The notes under the pieces were generated by a model. It was given only the letters and a program-made list of their open reading frames with translations, had not been told where the DNA came from and did not search any database. A stretch of DNA of 64,000 nucleotides from Herbidospora daliensis (GTDB taxonomy: Bacteria > Actinomycetota > Actinomycetes > Streptosporangiales > Streptosporangiaceae). A program made the position numbers and the translations under genes. Positions 47,472 to 56,553 of the stretch are shown piece by piece. The stretch is taken from the NCBI RefSeq assembly GCF_001570585.1, contig NZ_BBXF01000005.1:1018333-1082332 (forward strand). Direction: 5' to 3'. Position 1 is the stretch's first letter. The number at the start of each line of letters is the position of its first letter.

Positions 47472-48461
47472 TCAGTGGTGCTCCGCCTGCTCCGCGGCGG
47501 CGTCCTTCTCGACGGCCGGCGGGGTGCGGCGGGACTTGACGATGCTCGCCACCGTCGTGATCACCATCGTGCCGATGATGACGCCCAGCGAGACCTGGAT
47601 CGGGATCTTCGGCGCCCAGTCGACCACGTCGTGCATGGCCTCGAGGATCAGCTTCGCGCCGATGAAGGCGAGGATGAACGCCAGGCCGTAGCTGAGGTAG
47701 ACCAGGCGCTGGAGCAGGCCGCCGAGCAGGAAGTACAGCTGCCGCAGGCCCATCAGGGCGAACGCGTTGGCGGTGAAGACGATGAACGCGTCGGTGGTCA
47801 GACCGAAGATCGCGGGGATCGAGTCGAGGGCGAACAGCAGGTCGGTGCTGCCGATGGCGATCATGACGATCAGCATCGGGGTGACCATCTTCTTGCCGTC
47901 GACCCGGACGATCATCTTGGAGCCGACGTAGTCGGGGGTGGTCGGGAACGCCCGGCGCGCGTAGCGCAGCAGGATGTTCTCGTCGAAGTCGTCCTCGCTC
48001 TTGTTGTGGTCGCGGATCATCGTGTACGCGGTGTACAGGAGGATCGCGCCGAACACGTAGAAGAGCCAGTGGAAGGAGTTGAGGGCGGCGGCGCCGACGA
48101 CGATGAAGAACCCGCGCATGACCAGCGCGATCAGGATGCCGATCGTCAGCACCTTGTGCTGGTAGGCCTTCGGCACCGCGAACCTGGACATGATGATGAA
48201 GAACACGAACAGGTTGTCGATGCTCAGGCTGTATTCGGTGATGTAACCGGCGAAGAACTCACCCGACTGCTGCGGACCGGCGAAGATCAGCAGGCCGATC
48301 CCGAACAGCACGGCGAGCGCGACGTACAGACCCACCCAGAAGCCCGCCTGACGGAGGGAGAACTCCTTGGGCTCTCCTCTGTCGACGACCCACAGGTCGA
48401 CGGCGATGACCACGAGCAGGCCGATGATGACGGCAGCCCAACCCCACACGGGAATGTCCAA
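47472..48461 (-). CDS. TerC/Alx family manganese (or other ion) transporter
   Basis: The 329-residue protein has seven TMs with conserved acidic motifs EYSLSIDNLFVFFIIM and IGSTDLLFALDSIPAIFGLTTDAF, and a large hydrophilic central loop. TerC/MeeF proteins export Mn2+ and metalate secreted proteins; others are tied to tellurite resistance. A yybP-ykoY riboswitch precedes it, which fits Mn2+ control. ATG start. Confidence 0.92.
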   Translation of the reverse strand: MDIPVWGWAAVIIGLLVVIAVDLWVVDRGEPKEFSLRQAGFWVGLYVALAVLFGIGLLIFAGPQQSGEFFAGYITEYSLSIDNLFVFFIIMSRFAVPKAYQHKVLTIGILIALVMRGFFIVVGAAALNSFHWLFYVFGAILLYTAYTMIRDHNKSEDDFDENILLRYARRAFPTTPDYVGSKMIVRVDGKKMVTPMLIVMIAIGSTDLLFALDSIPAIFGLTTDAFIVFTANAFALMGLRQLYFLLGGLLQRLVYLSYGLAFILAFIGAKLILEAMHDVVDWAPKIPIQVSLGVIIGTMVITTVASIVKSRRTPPAVEKDAAAEQAEHH

Positions 48462-48485
48462 TTCCTTAATCCCTCCGGCGCGCGA

Positions 48486-48604
48486 CGAAACACACTGCCG
48501 GAGGTCTCTCCCGCCCCTGGAAAAGCTCCAGACACGGACCGACGGCCCCGGGTGCTGACACCGTGATGACGGGACCGTCGCGAAGGGATACTCCCCCCCA
48601 ACGC
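48486..48604 (-). ncRNA. yybP-ykoY (Mn2+) riboswitch upstream of terC
   Basis: On the minus strand the leader begins GGGGGGGAGTATCCC (L1 consensus GGGGAGTA), continues GACGGTCCCGTCATCACG and CACCCGGGGCCGTC, and has the second conserved loop GGGAGAGACCTCCGG. This two-hairpin four-way-junction layout with a distant pair of Mg/Mn-binding loops is the yybP-ykoY aptamer. It ends shortly before the terC ATG, so control is probably at translation or termination. Boundaries are approximate. Confidence 0.85.
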
Positions 48605-48608
48605 GAAC

Positions 48609-48614
48609 AGTATA
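48609..48614 (-). promoter_or_regulatory. Candidate -10 box for the riboswitch leader
   Basis: TATACT stands 8-10 bp upstream of the first base of the aptamer. No consensus -35 is evident. Confidence 0.55.
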
Positions 48615-48677
48615 GAGACCCGCCGCAAGGGCTACTGAACCCCAGGGGCAGGTTTCCTGAACGAATTATTCCTCTCA

Positions 48678-48696
48678 ACCCGGAACAAGCCCGGGT
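48678..48696 (-). terminator. Hairpin terminator after the glycosyltransferase gene
   Basis: ACCCGG-AACAAGC-CCGGGT forms a 6-bp stem about 10 bp beyond the stop of the envelope operon's last gene, before the riboswitch promoter. Confidence 0.5.
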
Positions 48697-48706
48697 GATT
48701 CCCCGC

Positions 48707-49723
48707 TCAGCCGTAGTTCTTCAAGGCCGCTTCAACGGCGTCGGCCTCGTCCGGCAGCGTCTTCCCGCGCGCCGAAGCGGCCGCCCGCAGCTCTCCCGCC
48801 AGGCCGTCGTCGCCCAGCAGCCGCAGCAGCGCCGACCGCAGCCCCTCCGCGTCGCCGGGCGGCGCCAGCAGGCCCGCGTCGCCCACCATCGGGGGGACGC
48901 CTCCCACCGCGAAGCCCACGACGGGCACCCCGGCCCGCAGCGCCTCCTGGACGGTCAGCGGCTGCCCCTCCCACCGGCTCGGCACCACCAGGGCGGTGGC
49001 CGCCTTCAGCAGCGCCGCCACGTCGTCGCGCGGGCCGAGCAGGACCACCGGCAGGTTCTCGCGGCTCACGCGCTCCTGGAGCGCGCCGCGCAGCGGTCCC
49101 TCTCCGGCGACGGCGAAGAGCACCTCGGGCGGGTACGGCCCCGCCGCCGCGTCGAGCAGCGTCTCCAGCCCTTTCTGCTGGGCCAGCCGCGCCACGGTCA
49201 GCAGCACCCTCTTGCCGCCGAACTCGGTGGTGGCGGGCAAGTCAGCCAAAGGCGGCGCGGGCACCACGGCCGGGCCGACGGCCCGCGCGCCGAGCGCCGT
49301 CATGCGGTCGCACAGGTCGGGTGAGACGCCCAGGACCACGTCGGCCCGCCGGGCGACCACCCGTTCGAGGGTCGCGTAGACCGCGCCGATCGCGCCCCCG
49401 GCGGTGACCGCGTTGTGCAGGGTGACCACGAGCCGGCGCGGCCGGGCCAGTGCGGCCAGCGCCCCGGCGCGCAGCCCGTGGGCGTGCACGACGTCGGCGG
49501 TGATCCGGCGCAGCAGGGCCACGGTGCGGGCGTCGTTGACCGGGTGGGGCCGGTCGGAGACCGGGATCGCGGCGAAGGTCTGGGTGAAGCCGAACCGCTC
49601 GCGGGTCTCGGCCGGGCCGGCGACGACGACCTCGTGCCCCCTGGCCGCGAAGCCGTCGGCGAGGGTGCGCACGTGGCGGCCCACTCCCCCGGCGCTGGTG
49701 CCGAGGGTCAGCAGGATCTTCAC
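48707..49723 (-). CDS. Glycosyltransferase family 4 protein
   Basis: The 338-residue GT-B enzyme has the N-terminal GTSAGGVGRHVRTLADGFAARGHEV acceptor domain and the C-terminal nucleotide-sugar site VPSRWEGQPLTVQEALRAGVPVVGFAVGGVPPMVG (E-x7-E motif). The acceptor and sugar are unknown. The GTG start overlaps the murJ-like stop by 4 bp, so it belongs to the steA-steB-mraY-like-murJ operon and probably glycosylates a lipid-linked intermediate. Confidence 0.9.
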   Translation of the reverse strand: MKILLTLGTSAGGVGRHVRTLADGFAARGHEVVVAGPAETRERFGFTQTFAAIPVSDRPHPVNDARTVALLRRITADVVHAHGLRAGALAALARPRRLVVTLHNAVTAGGAIGAVYATLERVVARRADVVLGVSPDLCDRMTALGARAVGPAVVPAPPLADLPATTEFGGKRVLLTVARLAQQKGLETLLDAAAGPYPPEVLFAVAGEGPLRGALQERVSRENLPVVLLGPRDDVAALLKAATALVVPSRWEGQPLTVQEALRAGVPVVGFAVGGVPPMVGDAGLLAPPGDAEGLRSALLRLLGDDGLAGELRAAASARGKTLPDEADAVEAALKNYG

Positions 49724-51288
49724 CGTCTGATCACTTCCCTGAGGTCGTCGCGGTCGATCGCGGCGGCGACCGCTCCGCCGAAGCCGGCCGCCACGATCCC
49801 GGCCAGGCCCGCCACCAGCACACTGCCCCACAGGCCGGGGGTGCCGAGCAGCCAGACGACGGCCGACCCGGCCGCCGCCCCCGTCACGCCCCCGGCGACC
49901 GAGGCGAGCGCGGCCCGGGGCAGGCCCTCCAGCGGGCCGTACGCCCGCCTGACCGCCAGCAGCAGCAGCACGCCCGCGGTGGTCATGCCGATCGTGCCGC
50001 CCAGGCCGAGGGCGCCGACCGCCCAGTGGTCGGGCAGCGTGAGCACCAGGGCGACCTGGGCGACGATCACCACGAGCCAGCCGACCACCTGGTCTCGGGC
50101 GGCCGGACGGCCGTGGCCGCCCGCGTACAGGACGCGGGACAGGTGGGCCATCAGGCCGTAGCCGATCAGGCCGGGGGCGAAGGCGGCGATGCCGAGCGCC
50201 AGCTGGTCGGGCGGCACGTCGGACTTGGTCGTCAGGAACACCTCGGCGACCGGAACGGCGACCGCGACCAGCGCACCCGCCGCCAGGCCCGAGATGAGGA
50301 CCACCGCGCGGGTGGTGCGGGCGGCCAGCTCGGCGAACGCCCGGCGGTCGCCCGCCTCCCAGCGCGCAGACAACACGGGGAACGCGCTGGTCGCGATGGG
50401 GACGGCGAGGACGGCGTACGGGACCAGATAGACGGCCCACGCGTAGTTGTAGGCGGCCAGCCGCCCCGAGCCGCCCTCGTTGGCGAGCTTGACCACCACG
50501 GCCATCGCCGCCTGCTGGGCGAGCAGGGCGCTCAGCCCGGCCGCCGCCAGGCGCTTGACCTGGGGCGCGACCCCGGGCGGGAAGCTCAGCGTCGGCCGCC
50601 AGCGCAGACCGAGCCGGGCGACCGGCCCCACCACGGTCAGCACCAGGGCCAGCACGCCGAGGGTGGTGCCGACCGAGAGCACGAGTTCGGCCGCACGGGG
50701 CAGCCCGGCGACGTCGACCGTGCCGCCGAGCGGGACGAACGCCAGATAGGCCGCGATGACGACGACACTGGAGATCAGCGGGGCCAGCGCGGGCCCGGCG
50801 AAGCGCCGGTGGGCCTGCAGGACGCCGTAGAGGACGACCGCCAGACCGTACAGGAGGATCTGCGGCGCGAAGACGACGAGCATGTGGGCGGCGAGCACCA
50901 CGACGTCGCCGGCGTCGCAGCCGTCGAGCGTGCCGGGCACGAACAGCCCCACGACAGGGCCGGCGAACAGCGCGGCCAGCACGCTCAGCGGGACCAGCAG
51001 CACGACGACCCAGGTCAGCAGCCCCGACGCGATGCGCCCGGCGGTCTCACGGTCGCCGCGCTCGGCCGCGCCCGCGAGCACCGGCACGACCATGCCCGCC
51101 AGCGCGCCGCCGACGACGATCTCGAAGATCAGGTTGGGCATCGCGTTCGCGGTGAAGTAGGCCGTCGACAGGCAGCCGGTGCCGACCGTCTTGGCGAACA
51201 CGAGCTGCTTGGCGAAGCCGGTGACCCGCGCCGCGATCGTGATGACGCCGATGAGCAGGGCCGCGCCCGCGACCCCCCGGGCGGTCAA
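49720..51288 (-). CDS. MurJ-like lipid flippase (MOP superfamily)
   Basis: The 522-residue protein has 14 transmembrane segments. MurJ-family features: AARVTGFAKQLVFAKTVG, AYFTANAMPNLIFEIVVGGALAGMVVPVL and charged central cavity residues. It flips a lipid-linked glycan across the membrane; the canonical MurJ (mviN) of actinomycetes normally lies near trxB/parAB, so this could be a paralogue for a different lipid-linked substrate. TTG start overlaps the mraY-like stop (TTGA). Confidence 0.85.
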   Translation of the reverse strand: MTARGVAGAALLIGVITIAARVTGFAKQLVFAKTVGTGCLSTAYFTANAMPNLIFEIVVGGALAGMVVPVLAGAAERGDRETAGRIASGLLTWVVVLLVPLSVLAALFAGPVVGLFVPGTLDGCDAGDVVVLAAHMLVVFAPQILLYGLAVVLYGVLQAHRRFAGPALAPLISSVVVIAAYLAFVPLGGTVDVAGLPRAAELVLSVGTTLGVLALVLTVVGPVARLGLRWRPTLSFPPGVAPQVKRLAAAGLSALLAQQAAMAVVVKLANEGGSGRLAAYNYAWAVYLVPYAVLAVPIATSAFPVLSARWEAGDRRAFAELAARTTRAVVLISGLAAGALVAVAVPVAEVFLTTKSDVPPDQLALGIAAFAPGLIGYGLMAHLSRVLYAGGHGRPAARDQVVGWLVVIVAQVALVLTLPDHWAVGALGLGGTIGMTTAGVLLLLAVRRAYGPLEGLPRAALASVAGGVTGAAAGSAVVWLLGTPGLWGSVLVAGLAGIVAAGFGGAVAAAIDRDDLREVIRR

Positions 51289-52133
51289 GGGGTGGGCCGG
51301 ATGACCTCGGCCGGAGGCGGCACCGGGCGCCGCCCGAGCATGTCGAGCCGGTTCAGCACCGGATTCCCCGCGATGACCTTGGTGAACGACACCTTCTCCG
51401 AGGCGGCCGTCAGCGCCGCGACCGTGCCCAGCACGGCCAGCCGGCCCGGACGCCCCAGCCGCTGCGCGGCGGCCAGCCCCAGCAGCGCGCCGAGCGCGTT
51501 GGCCCCGGTGTCGCCGAGCATCGCGCGTTCGGCCAGGTCGTCGGGGAGCAGCGCCGCGGCCGCACCGAGCGGCACGGCCGCCAGCGGCGAGCCCACGAGG
51601 GGCGCCCCGGCCAGCAGGCCGACCTTGATCGCCCGGCCGGGCCGCAGGTCGAACAGGTTGGCCAGGTTGGCCGACCCGGCGATCAGCAGGCCGTCGATGG
51701 CGATGTCGGCCACGTTCCGGCGGGTCAGCGCGGCGGCGGCCAGGCCGGTCGCGCCGATGCCGAGGATCTTCACCGCACCGCTGGTGACCTGCCCCCGGCG
51801 CAGCGCCGACAGGTGCCCCTTGAAGCCCTTGGAGGCGCTGGTGCCGAACACGTCGTCGTAGGCGCCGAGCGCGCCGCAGGCCAGGGAGGTCAGCACCCCG
51901 GCGGCCTTCACCTTCGGCGGCAGGCCGGGCGTGAGCGCCAGCGCGGCCCCCGCCCCCGCCGCGAACGCCGGGCCTTCGAGCAGCGTGACGGGCTCGCCGC
52001 GGTGGTTGACGCGGGCCCAGGTCTTCTCGTCGCCGAAGGGCTGCTTCCTGGTGAAGGTCGTGTAGGCGACCCGCGCGGCGGCCGCACCGAGCGCCGCCCC
52101 CGCCAGGGCGAGGAGCAGGGGACGTTGAGTCAC
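51285..52133 (-). CDS. MraY/WecA-like phospho-sugar transferase homologue
   Basis: The 282-residue membrane protein has several MraY/WecA motifs in order: GALGAYDDVFGTSASKGFKGH (the DD motif), SANLANLFDLRPGRAIKVGL (replacing the NxxNFxDGxDGL motif) and MLGDTGANALGALLGLAAA. The final HHH-containing loop of MraY is replaced by SEKVSFTKVIAGNPVLNRLD. It is shorter than MraY (about 360 aa), so either a reduced enzyme of a different polyprenyl-P pathway or a non-catalytic relative. GTG start. Confidence 0.75.
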   Translation of the reverse strand: MTQRPLLLALAGAALGAAAARVAYTTFTRKQPFGDEKTWARVNHRGEPVTLLEGPAFAAGAGAALALTPGLPPKVKAAGVLTSLACGALGAYDDVFGTSASKGFKGHLSALRRGQVTSGAVKILGIGATGLAAAALTRRNVADIAIDGLLIAGSANLANLFDLRPGRAIKVGLLAGAPLVGSPLAAVPLGAAAALLPDDLAERAMLGDTGANALGALLGLAAAQRLGRPGRLAVLGTVAALTAASEKVSFTKVIAGNPVLNRLDMLGRRPVPPPAEVIRPTP

Positions 52134-52149
52134 GGCGGATCCTTCCGGG

Positions 52150-53154
52150 TCAGCCCGTGGACGAGGCCACGGGAGACGGGGTGGCAGAGGGGGTGACGGA
52201 CGGCGTGATCGCGGGCACGGCCGGGGCCGGTTCGAACGCGGTCGCGCCGCTGCCGATCCCGTAGGCGCCCGACTGCCCGCTGAGCTGCTCCCGGAGCGCG
52301 TCGACCACGACGATCCGGCCCGAGGGCAGGTCGAGGGTGTCGACGCTGGAGACCTGGGAGGTCTCCTCGCCCGAGTCGAGCAGCGCGGCGATGACGCCGC
52401 CGTTCGCCGAGGCGGCGGTGGTGCCGGTCATGACGGTACCGAGCCCGGCCTTGTCGAGGGCGCCCGATACCGAAACGATCGCGCCGTTCATGGTCTCGGC
52501 GGTCTCGCCCTCGTAGGGCAGCGCAGGCGCGACCACGATCGCCAGGGTCGCCCGGTCGGCCGGCTCGCCGGAGACCGCGATGAAGCCGCCCTCCTGGAAG
52601 GCCGACAGGACCGTCGAGGTGGCCGTGTTGACGGTGCCCGCCTGCGGCCGCATGTTGGTCACCAGCGCGGCGGCCAGCACGGTGCCCGCCTTGTCGTAGG
52701 GGGTCGCGCCCTCGGGGAAGGCCGCCCCGGCCGGGGCGAGCTGGGTCGCCAGGCCGTCGACGACCCCGGCCTGCTCGGCCTCCAGGAAGCCCTCGGTCAG
52801 CGACACCCGGCCGGTGTAGGTCGCCCCCGCCAGTTCGAGCACCTCGCGCAGCGGGTCGCGCAGCGCCGTGGGCGCGCCCGGCGCCTCGACGACCACGACG
52901 CGCTCGCCCGCCAGGTCGCGTTCGACCAGTTCGGCGGTGGCGGAGGCGACGAAGGTGTTGTTGCCGTCTTCGCGGGCCTGCTGCGCGGCCATCTCGGCCT
53001 GCAGGGTCAGGTTGTTTTTCTTCAGGGTCTCTGCGGTCACCTGCGTCGACTCGATGATCGGATCCTGGATGACGGTGCTGCCGAGCACGATGCCCACGGT
53101 CAGCGCCAGGAAGATCGCCACGATGGAGACGAGGTGATAGCGAAAATCGATCAC
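52150..53154 (-). CDS. steB: SteB-like membrane protein (MctB/copper transporter family)
   Basis: The 334-residue protein has one N-terminal TM (LVSIVAIFLALTVGIVLGSTVI), an immediately following coiled coil (TLKKNNLTLQAEMAAQQARE), a large external alpha/beta domain and a Ser/Pro/Thr-rich tail. DUF3186 proteins were called MctB/copper transporter in mycobacteria; SteB in corynebacteria works with SteA in septal wall synthesis. The GTG overlaps the steA stop by 4 bp. Symbol by homology. Confidence 0.83.
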   Translation of the reverse strand: MIDFRYHLVSIVAIFLALTVGIVLGSTVIQDPIIESTQVTAETLKKNNLTLQAEMAAQQAREDGNNTFVASATAELVERDLAGERVVVVEAPGAPTALRDPLREVLELAGATYTGRVSLTEGFLEAEQAGVVDGLATQLAPAGAAFPEGATPYDKAGTVLAAALVTNMRPQAGTVNTATSTVLSAFQEGGFIAVSGEPADRATLAIVVAPALPYEGETAETMNGAIVSVSGALDKAGLGTVMTGTTAASANGGVIAALLDSGEETSQVSSVDTLDLPSGRIVVVDALREQLSGQSGAYGIGSGATAFEPAPAVPAITPSVTPSATPSPVASSTG

Positions 53155-54347
53155 GAGAAGAGTCCGACCACCCAGAATATGAAGCCGTTCCAGACGTCCT
53201 GCGCCCCGTCGAGCCAGATCTTGCCGACCGGCGAGACGAACAGCACCACGCCGATCGTCACGATCGTGGTGGCGACGAGGAGGAGCAGCGACGCCGCGGA
53301 GATGCGGCTGCGATAGAGCCTGCTGACGCCCTTGGCGTCGATGAGCTTGCTGCCCAGCCGGAGCCGGGTGAGGAAGGTGCTGGCCATGCCCGCCCGCCCC
53401 TTGTCGAGGAACTCGACGAGCGTGGCGTGGGTGCCGACCGCGACGATGAGCGAGGCGCCCTTCTCGTCGGCCAGCAGCATCGCGATGTCCTCGCTGGTCG
53501 CGGCGGCCGGGAAGACCACGGCGTCGCGCCCCAGCTTGTGCACCCGGTCGAGCCCGGGGGCCCGCCCGTCGGGATAGGCGTGCACGACGAGCTCGGCGCC
53601 GCCGGTCAGCGCTTCGTCGGACACCGAGTCGAAGTCGCCGACGATGATGTCGGGCCGGTATCCGGCCTCCAGCAGCGCGTCGGCGCCGCCGTCGACGCCG
53701 ATCATGACCGGCCGGTATTCGCGGATATAGGGCCGCAGGGCCGCGATGTCTTCTTTGTAGTGATAACCGCGGACCACGATCAGGACGTGGCGCCCGTCGA
53801 GCTTGGTGCGGATGTCGGGCACGCCGACGCCGTCGATCAGCAGGTCGCGTTCGCGGCGCACGTATTCCATGGTGTTCACGGTGAACGCCTCGATCTGGAC
53901 CGACAACCCCGCGCGGGCCTCGACCATCGCGGCCTCGACCGATTCGGCGGTCATCACCTCGCCCTTGCCGGCGATCTCGTCGTCGACGTAGACGACGCCG
54001 TCGCAGACGCGGACCGGGTCACCGTCGCGGACCTTCTCGAACAGCTCGGGCGTCGCGTTGTCGACCAGGGTCACCCCGGCCTCAAGAAGGATCTGCGGCC
54101 CCAGGTTCGGGTAGCGGCCGGAGACGCTGGCCGCGACGTTGACCACCACGGCCACGCCACACGCGACGAGGGCCTCCGCGCTGACCCGGTCGATGTCGAC
54201 GTGATCGATGATCGCGACTTCCCCCGGGCGAAGGCGTTTGGTGAGCCTCTTGGTGCGCCGGTCGATGCGCGCCGTCGCAGTCACCCCGGGAAGGACACTG
54301 ACCTTCCGGCGGCGGAGGCCTGGAACCCTGACGCTCGAGACCTTCAT
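53151..54347 (-). CDS. steA: SteA-like septation protein (thiamin pyrophosphokinase-like fold)
   Basis: The 398-residue protein has a conserved N-terminal part (RPGEVAIIDHVDIDRVSAEALVACGVAVVVNV), a thiamin-pyrophosphokinase-like domain (VIGVDGGADALLEAGYRPDIIVGDFDSVSDEAL) and a C-terminal TM helix (ASLLLLVATTIVTIGVVLF). SteA/SteB of Corynebacterium localise to the division site and influence daughter-cell separation. ATG at 54347 is chosen because VSSVRVPG follows and a GGATGG lies about 8 bp upstream. Confidence 0.85.
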   Translation of the reverse strand: MKVSSVRVPGLRRRKVSVLPGVTATARIDRRTKRLTKRLRPGEVAIIDHVDIDRVSAEALVACGVAVVVNVAASVSGRYPNLGPQILLEAGVTLVDNATPELFEKVRDGDPVRVCDGVVYVDDEIAGKGEVMTAESVEAAMVEARAGLSVQIEAFTVNTMEYVRRERDLLIDGVGVPDIRTKLDGRHVLIVVRGYHYKEDIAALRPYIREYRPVMIGVDGGADALLEAGYRPDIIVGDFDSVSDEALTGGAELVVHAYPDGRAPGLDRVHKLGRDAVVFPAAATSEDIAMLLADEKGASLIVAVGTHATLVEFLDKGRAGMASTFLTRLRLGSKLIDAKGVSRLYRSRISAASLLLLVATTIVTIGVVLFVSPVGKIWLDGAQDVWNGFIFWVVGLFS

Positions 54348-54734
54348 CGGGACCATCCTGCCAGAGGCGACGACCATGAAGGCCCGACACCCCGGCACCC
54401 GCCAGCTTTGTCGCCACCCTGCCCTCATGCTGCCGTCCCCCATGTCGCCATCCGGCCGTATCCGGGCACGATGCCCTCATCTGCCCAGAACCCGAACCGA
54501 TGTCACCCGCCGCGGGAAGCGTTTCCGGACCCCCGGCCCCACGCCCCCGCGTGCCCGGCATCCGTCGTCACTCCAGCCTGGCCGACTTTGGTGAGATCCG
54601 CTGACAAGTTTCCGATATGTGATGTGATTCCGGCGGGCTGATCTGCTCTTTCGTTTCCGTTACGGCTCCGCCTGCCCCGGCGCCGACCGCCGCCGACCGC
54701 CGCGCCGCAACCGGCGCCGACCCCCGCCATGGTC
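54348..54734. other. Intergenic region between steA and recN
   Basis: About 390 bp without a gene. It has GC-rich dinucleotide-like repetition (CCGCCGACCGCC units around 54680-54720) and a short AT-richer patch at 54600-54660 that may hold the steA promoter; no clear -10/-35 was identified. Confidence 0.5.
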
Positions 54735-54751
54735 CCCGCCGAAACGGCGGG
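54735..54751 (-). terminator. Hairpin terminator after recN
   Basis: CCCGCCG-AAA-CGGCGGG gives a 7-bp perfect stem 8 bp beyond the recN stop. Confidence 0.65.
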
Positions 54752-54758
54752 AGAGGTC

Positions 54759-56477
54759 TCAGCCGACCGACTTGGCGGCGGCCGCCGTGGCCAGGAGTTC
54801 TTCGGCGTGGGCGCGGCCGAGTTCCGAATCCTCCATGCCGGCCAGCATGCGGGCCAGCTCGCGCTTGCGGGCCTCGCGGTCGAGGGCGACCACGCCGCTG
54901 CGGACCACGCTGCCGTCGCTGTCTTTCTCGACCACCAGGTGCTGGTCGGCGAAAGCCGCCACCTGGGGCAGGTGGGTGACCACGATGACCTGGGCGGTGC
55001 GGGCCAGCTTGGCCAGCCGCCGCCCGATCTCCACGGCCGCCTTGCCGCCGACCCCCGCGTCGACCTCGTCGAAGACGAACGTCGGCACCGGATCGGCCCC
55101 GGCGAACACCACCTCGATGGCCAGCATGACGCGGCTGAGCTCGCCCCCGGACGCGCCCTTGTTCAGCGGCAGCGGCGGCGAGGCCGGATGGGGCGCCATG
55201 CGCAGCTCGACCTCGTCGACCCCCGCCGGGCCGAAGTCGCCGCTCGACTCGATCACCACGGCGACCCGCGCATGGGGCATGGCCAGGGCGGTCAGCTCCT
55301 CGGTCACCGCGACCGCGAAACGTTCGGCGGCGGCCTCGCGGATGCGGGTCAGCTCACCGGCCAGCTCGCCGAGCCGGGTGGTCAGCTCCTCGTGTTCGCG
55401 GGTCAGCTCGCCGATGCGGTCGTCGTCGCCGTCGAGCTCGCCGACGCGGACGGCCGCCCGCTCGGCCCAGGCCAGCACCTCGGCGACGTCGGCGCCGTAT
55501 TTGCGGGTCAGCCCGTTGAGCAGGGACCGGCGTTCGTGCACGATCGACAGCCGCTGCGGGTCGGCCTCGACCGACTCGGCGTAGGCGGCCAGCTCGGTCG
55601 CGACGTCGTTGAGCAGGTAACCGGCCTCGGCCAGCCGCTCGGCCAGACCGGCGAGGGCGGGGTCGTAGTCGCGGGCCGACTCGACGGCCGAACGCGCCTG
55701 CCCGATCAGCGACACCGCGTCGGGGGCCGCCTCGGGCCCCGACATCGGGTCGCCCAGCAGGGCGGTGTGGGCGGTCGTCGCGGCCGTGCGGAGGGTGTCG
55801 GCGTGGGTGAGGCGCTCGGCCTCCTCCTTCAGCTCGGCGTCTTCGCCGGCCAGGGGGGCGACCTTCTCGATCTCCTCCAGGCCGAACCGCAGCACGTCGG
55901 CCTCCTGGGCGCGTTCGCGGGCCCGGCCGGTCAGCTCGGCGAGCAGGTCGCCGACCTGCTTGTGGCGCTTGTAGGTCTGCTCGTAGGCGCGCAGCGGCTT
56001 GACCAGCTCGTCTCCGGCGTAGCGGTCGAGCGCGGCGCGCTGGCGGCCCGGCTGCAGGAGCCGCTGCTGGTCCATCTGCCCGTGGACGGCCACCAAATCG
56101 TCGGCCAGGAACGTGAGCGTGCCGACCGGGACGGTGCGCCCGCCCAGCCAGGCCCGCGACCGGCCCTCGGAGGAGACGGTGCGGGAGATGATGAGCTCTC
56201 CGCCGTCGACCTCGCCGCCGATGTCGAGCACCTGCTGGGCGGCCCGGCCTCCCGGATCGACGACGAGCGTGCCCTCGACGGTCGCCTTGTCGGCCCCCGG
56301 CCTGACCCGCGCGGGGTCGGCCCGGCCGCCGAACAGCAGCCCCAGGCCGGTCACCACCATGGTCTTGCCGGCGCCCGTCTCACCCGTGACAACGGTGAAA
56401 CCGGGTGACAACTCGAGGACGGCCTCGTCGATGACACCCAGTCCCCGGATGCGGACCTCCTCGACCCTCGGCCGCAC
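54759..56477 (-). CDS. recN: DNA repair protein RecN
   Basis: The 572-residue SMC-like ATPase has Walker A VVTGETGAGKTMVVTGLGLLFGG at the N-terminus, long coiled coils in the middle, an ABC signature (NKGASGGELSRVMLAIE) and Walker B VPTFVFDEVDAGVGG in the C-terminal part. It acts in double-strand break repair. GTG start. Confidence 0.96.
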   Translation of the reverse strand: MRPRVEEVRIRGLGVIDEAVLELSPGFTVVTGETGAGKTMVVTGLGLLFGGRADPARVRPGADKATVEGTLVVDPGGRAAQQVLDIGGEVDGGELIISRTVSSEGRSRAWLGGRTVPVGTLTFLADDLVAVHGQMDQQRLLQPGRQRAALDRYAGDELVKPLRAYEQTYKRHKQVGDLLAELTGRARERAQEADVLRFGLEEIEKVAPLAGEDAELKEEAERLTHADTLRTAATTAHTALLGDPMSGPEAAPDAVSLIGQARSAVESARDYDPALAGLAERLAEAGYLLNDVATELAAYAESVEADPQRLSIVHERRSLLNGLTRKYGADVAEVLAWAERAAVRVGELDGDDDRIGELTREHEELTTRLGELAGELTRIREAAAERFAVAVTEELTALAMPHARVAVVIESSGDFGPAGVDEVELRMAPHPASPPLPLNKGASGGELSRVMLAIEVVFAGADPVPTFVFDEVDAGVGGKAAVEIGRRLAKLARTAQVIVVTHLPQVAAFADQHLVVEKDSDGSVVRSGVVALDREARKRELARMLAGMEDSELGRAHAEELLATAAAAKSVG

Positions 56478-56553
56478 TGGTCCCTCCCGTTCAACGTCAA
56501 TGTCGCAAGCGATCCTACGCGCAACTCGCCAAGATTTTCGAGTCGCCGGAACC

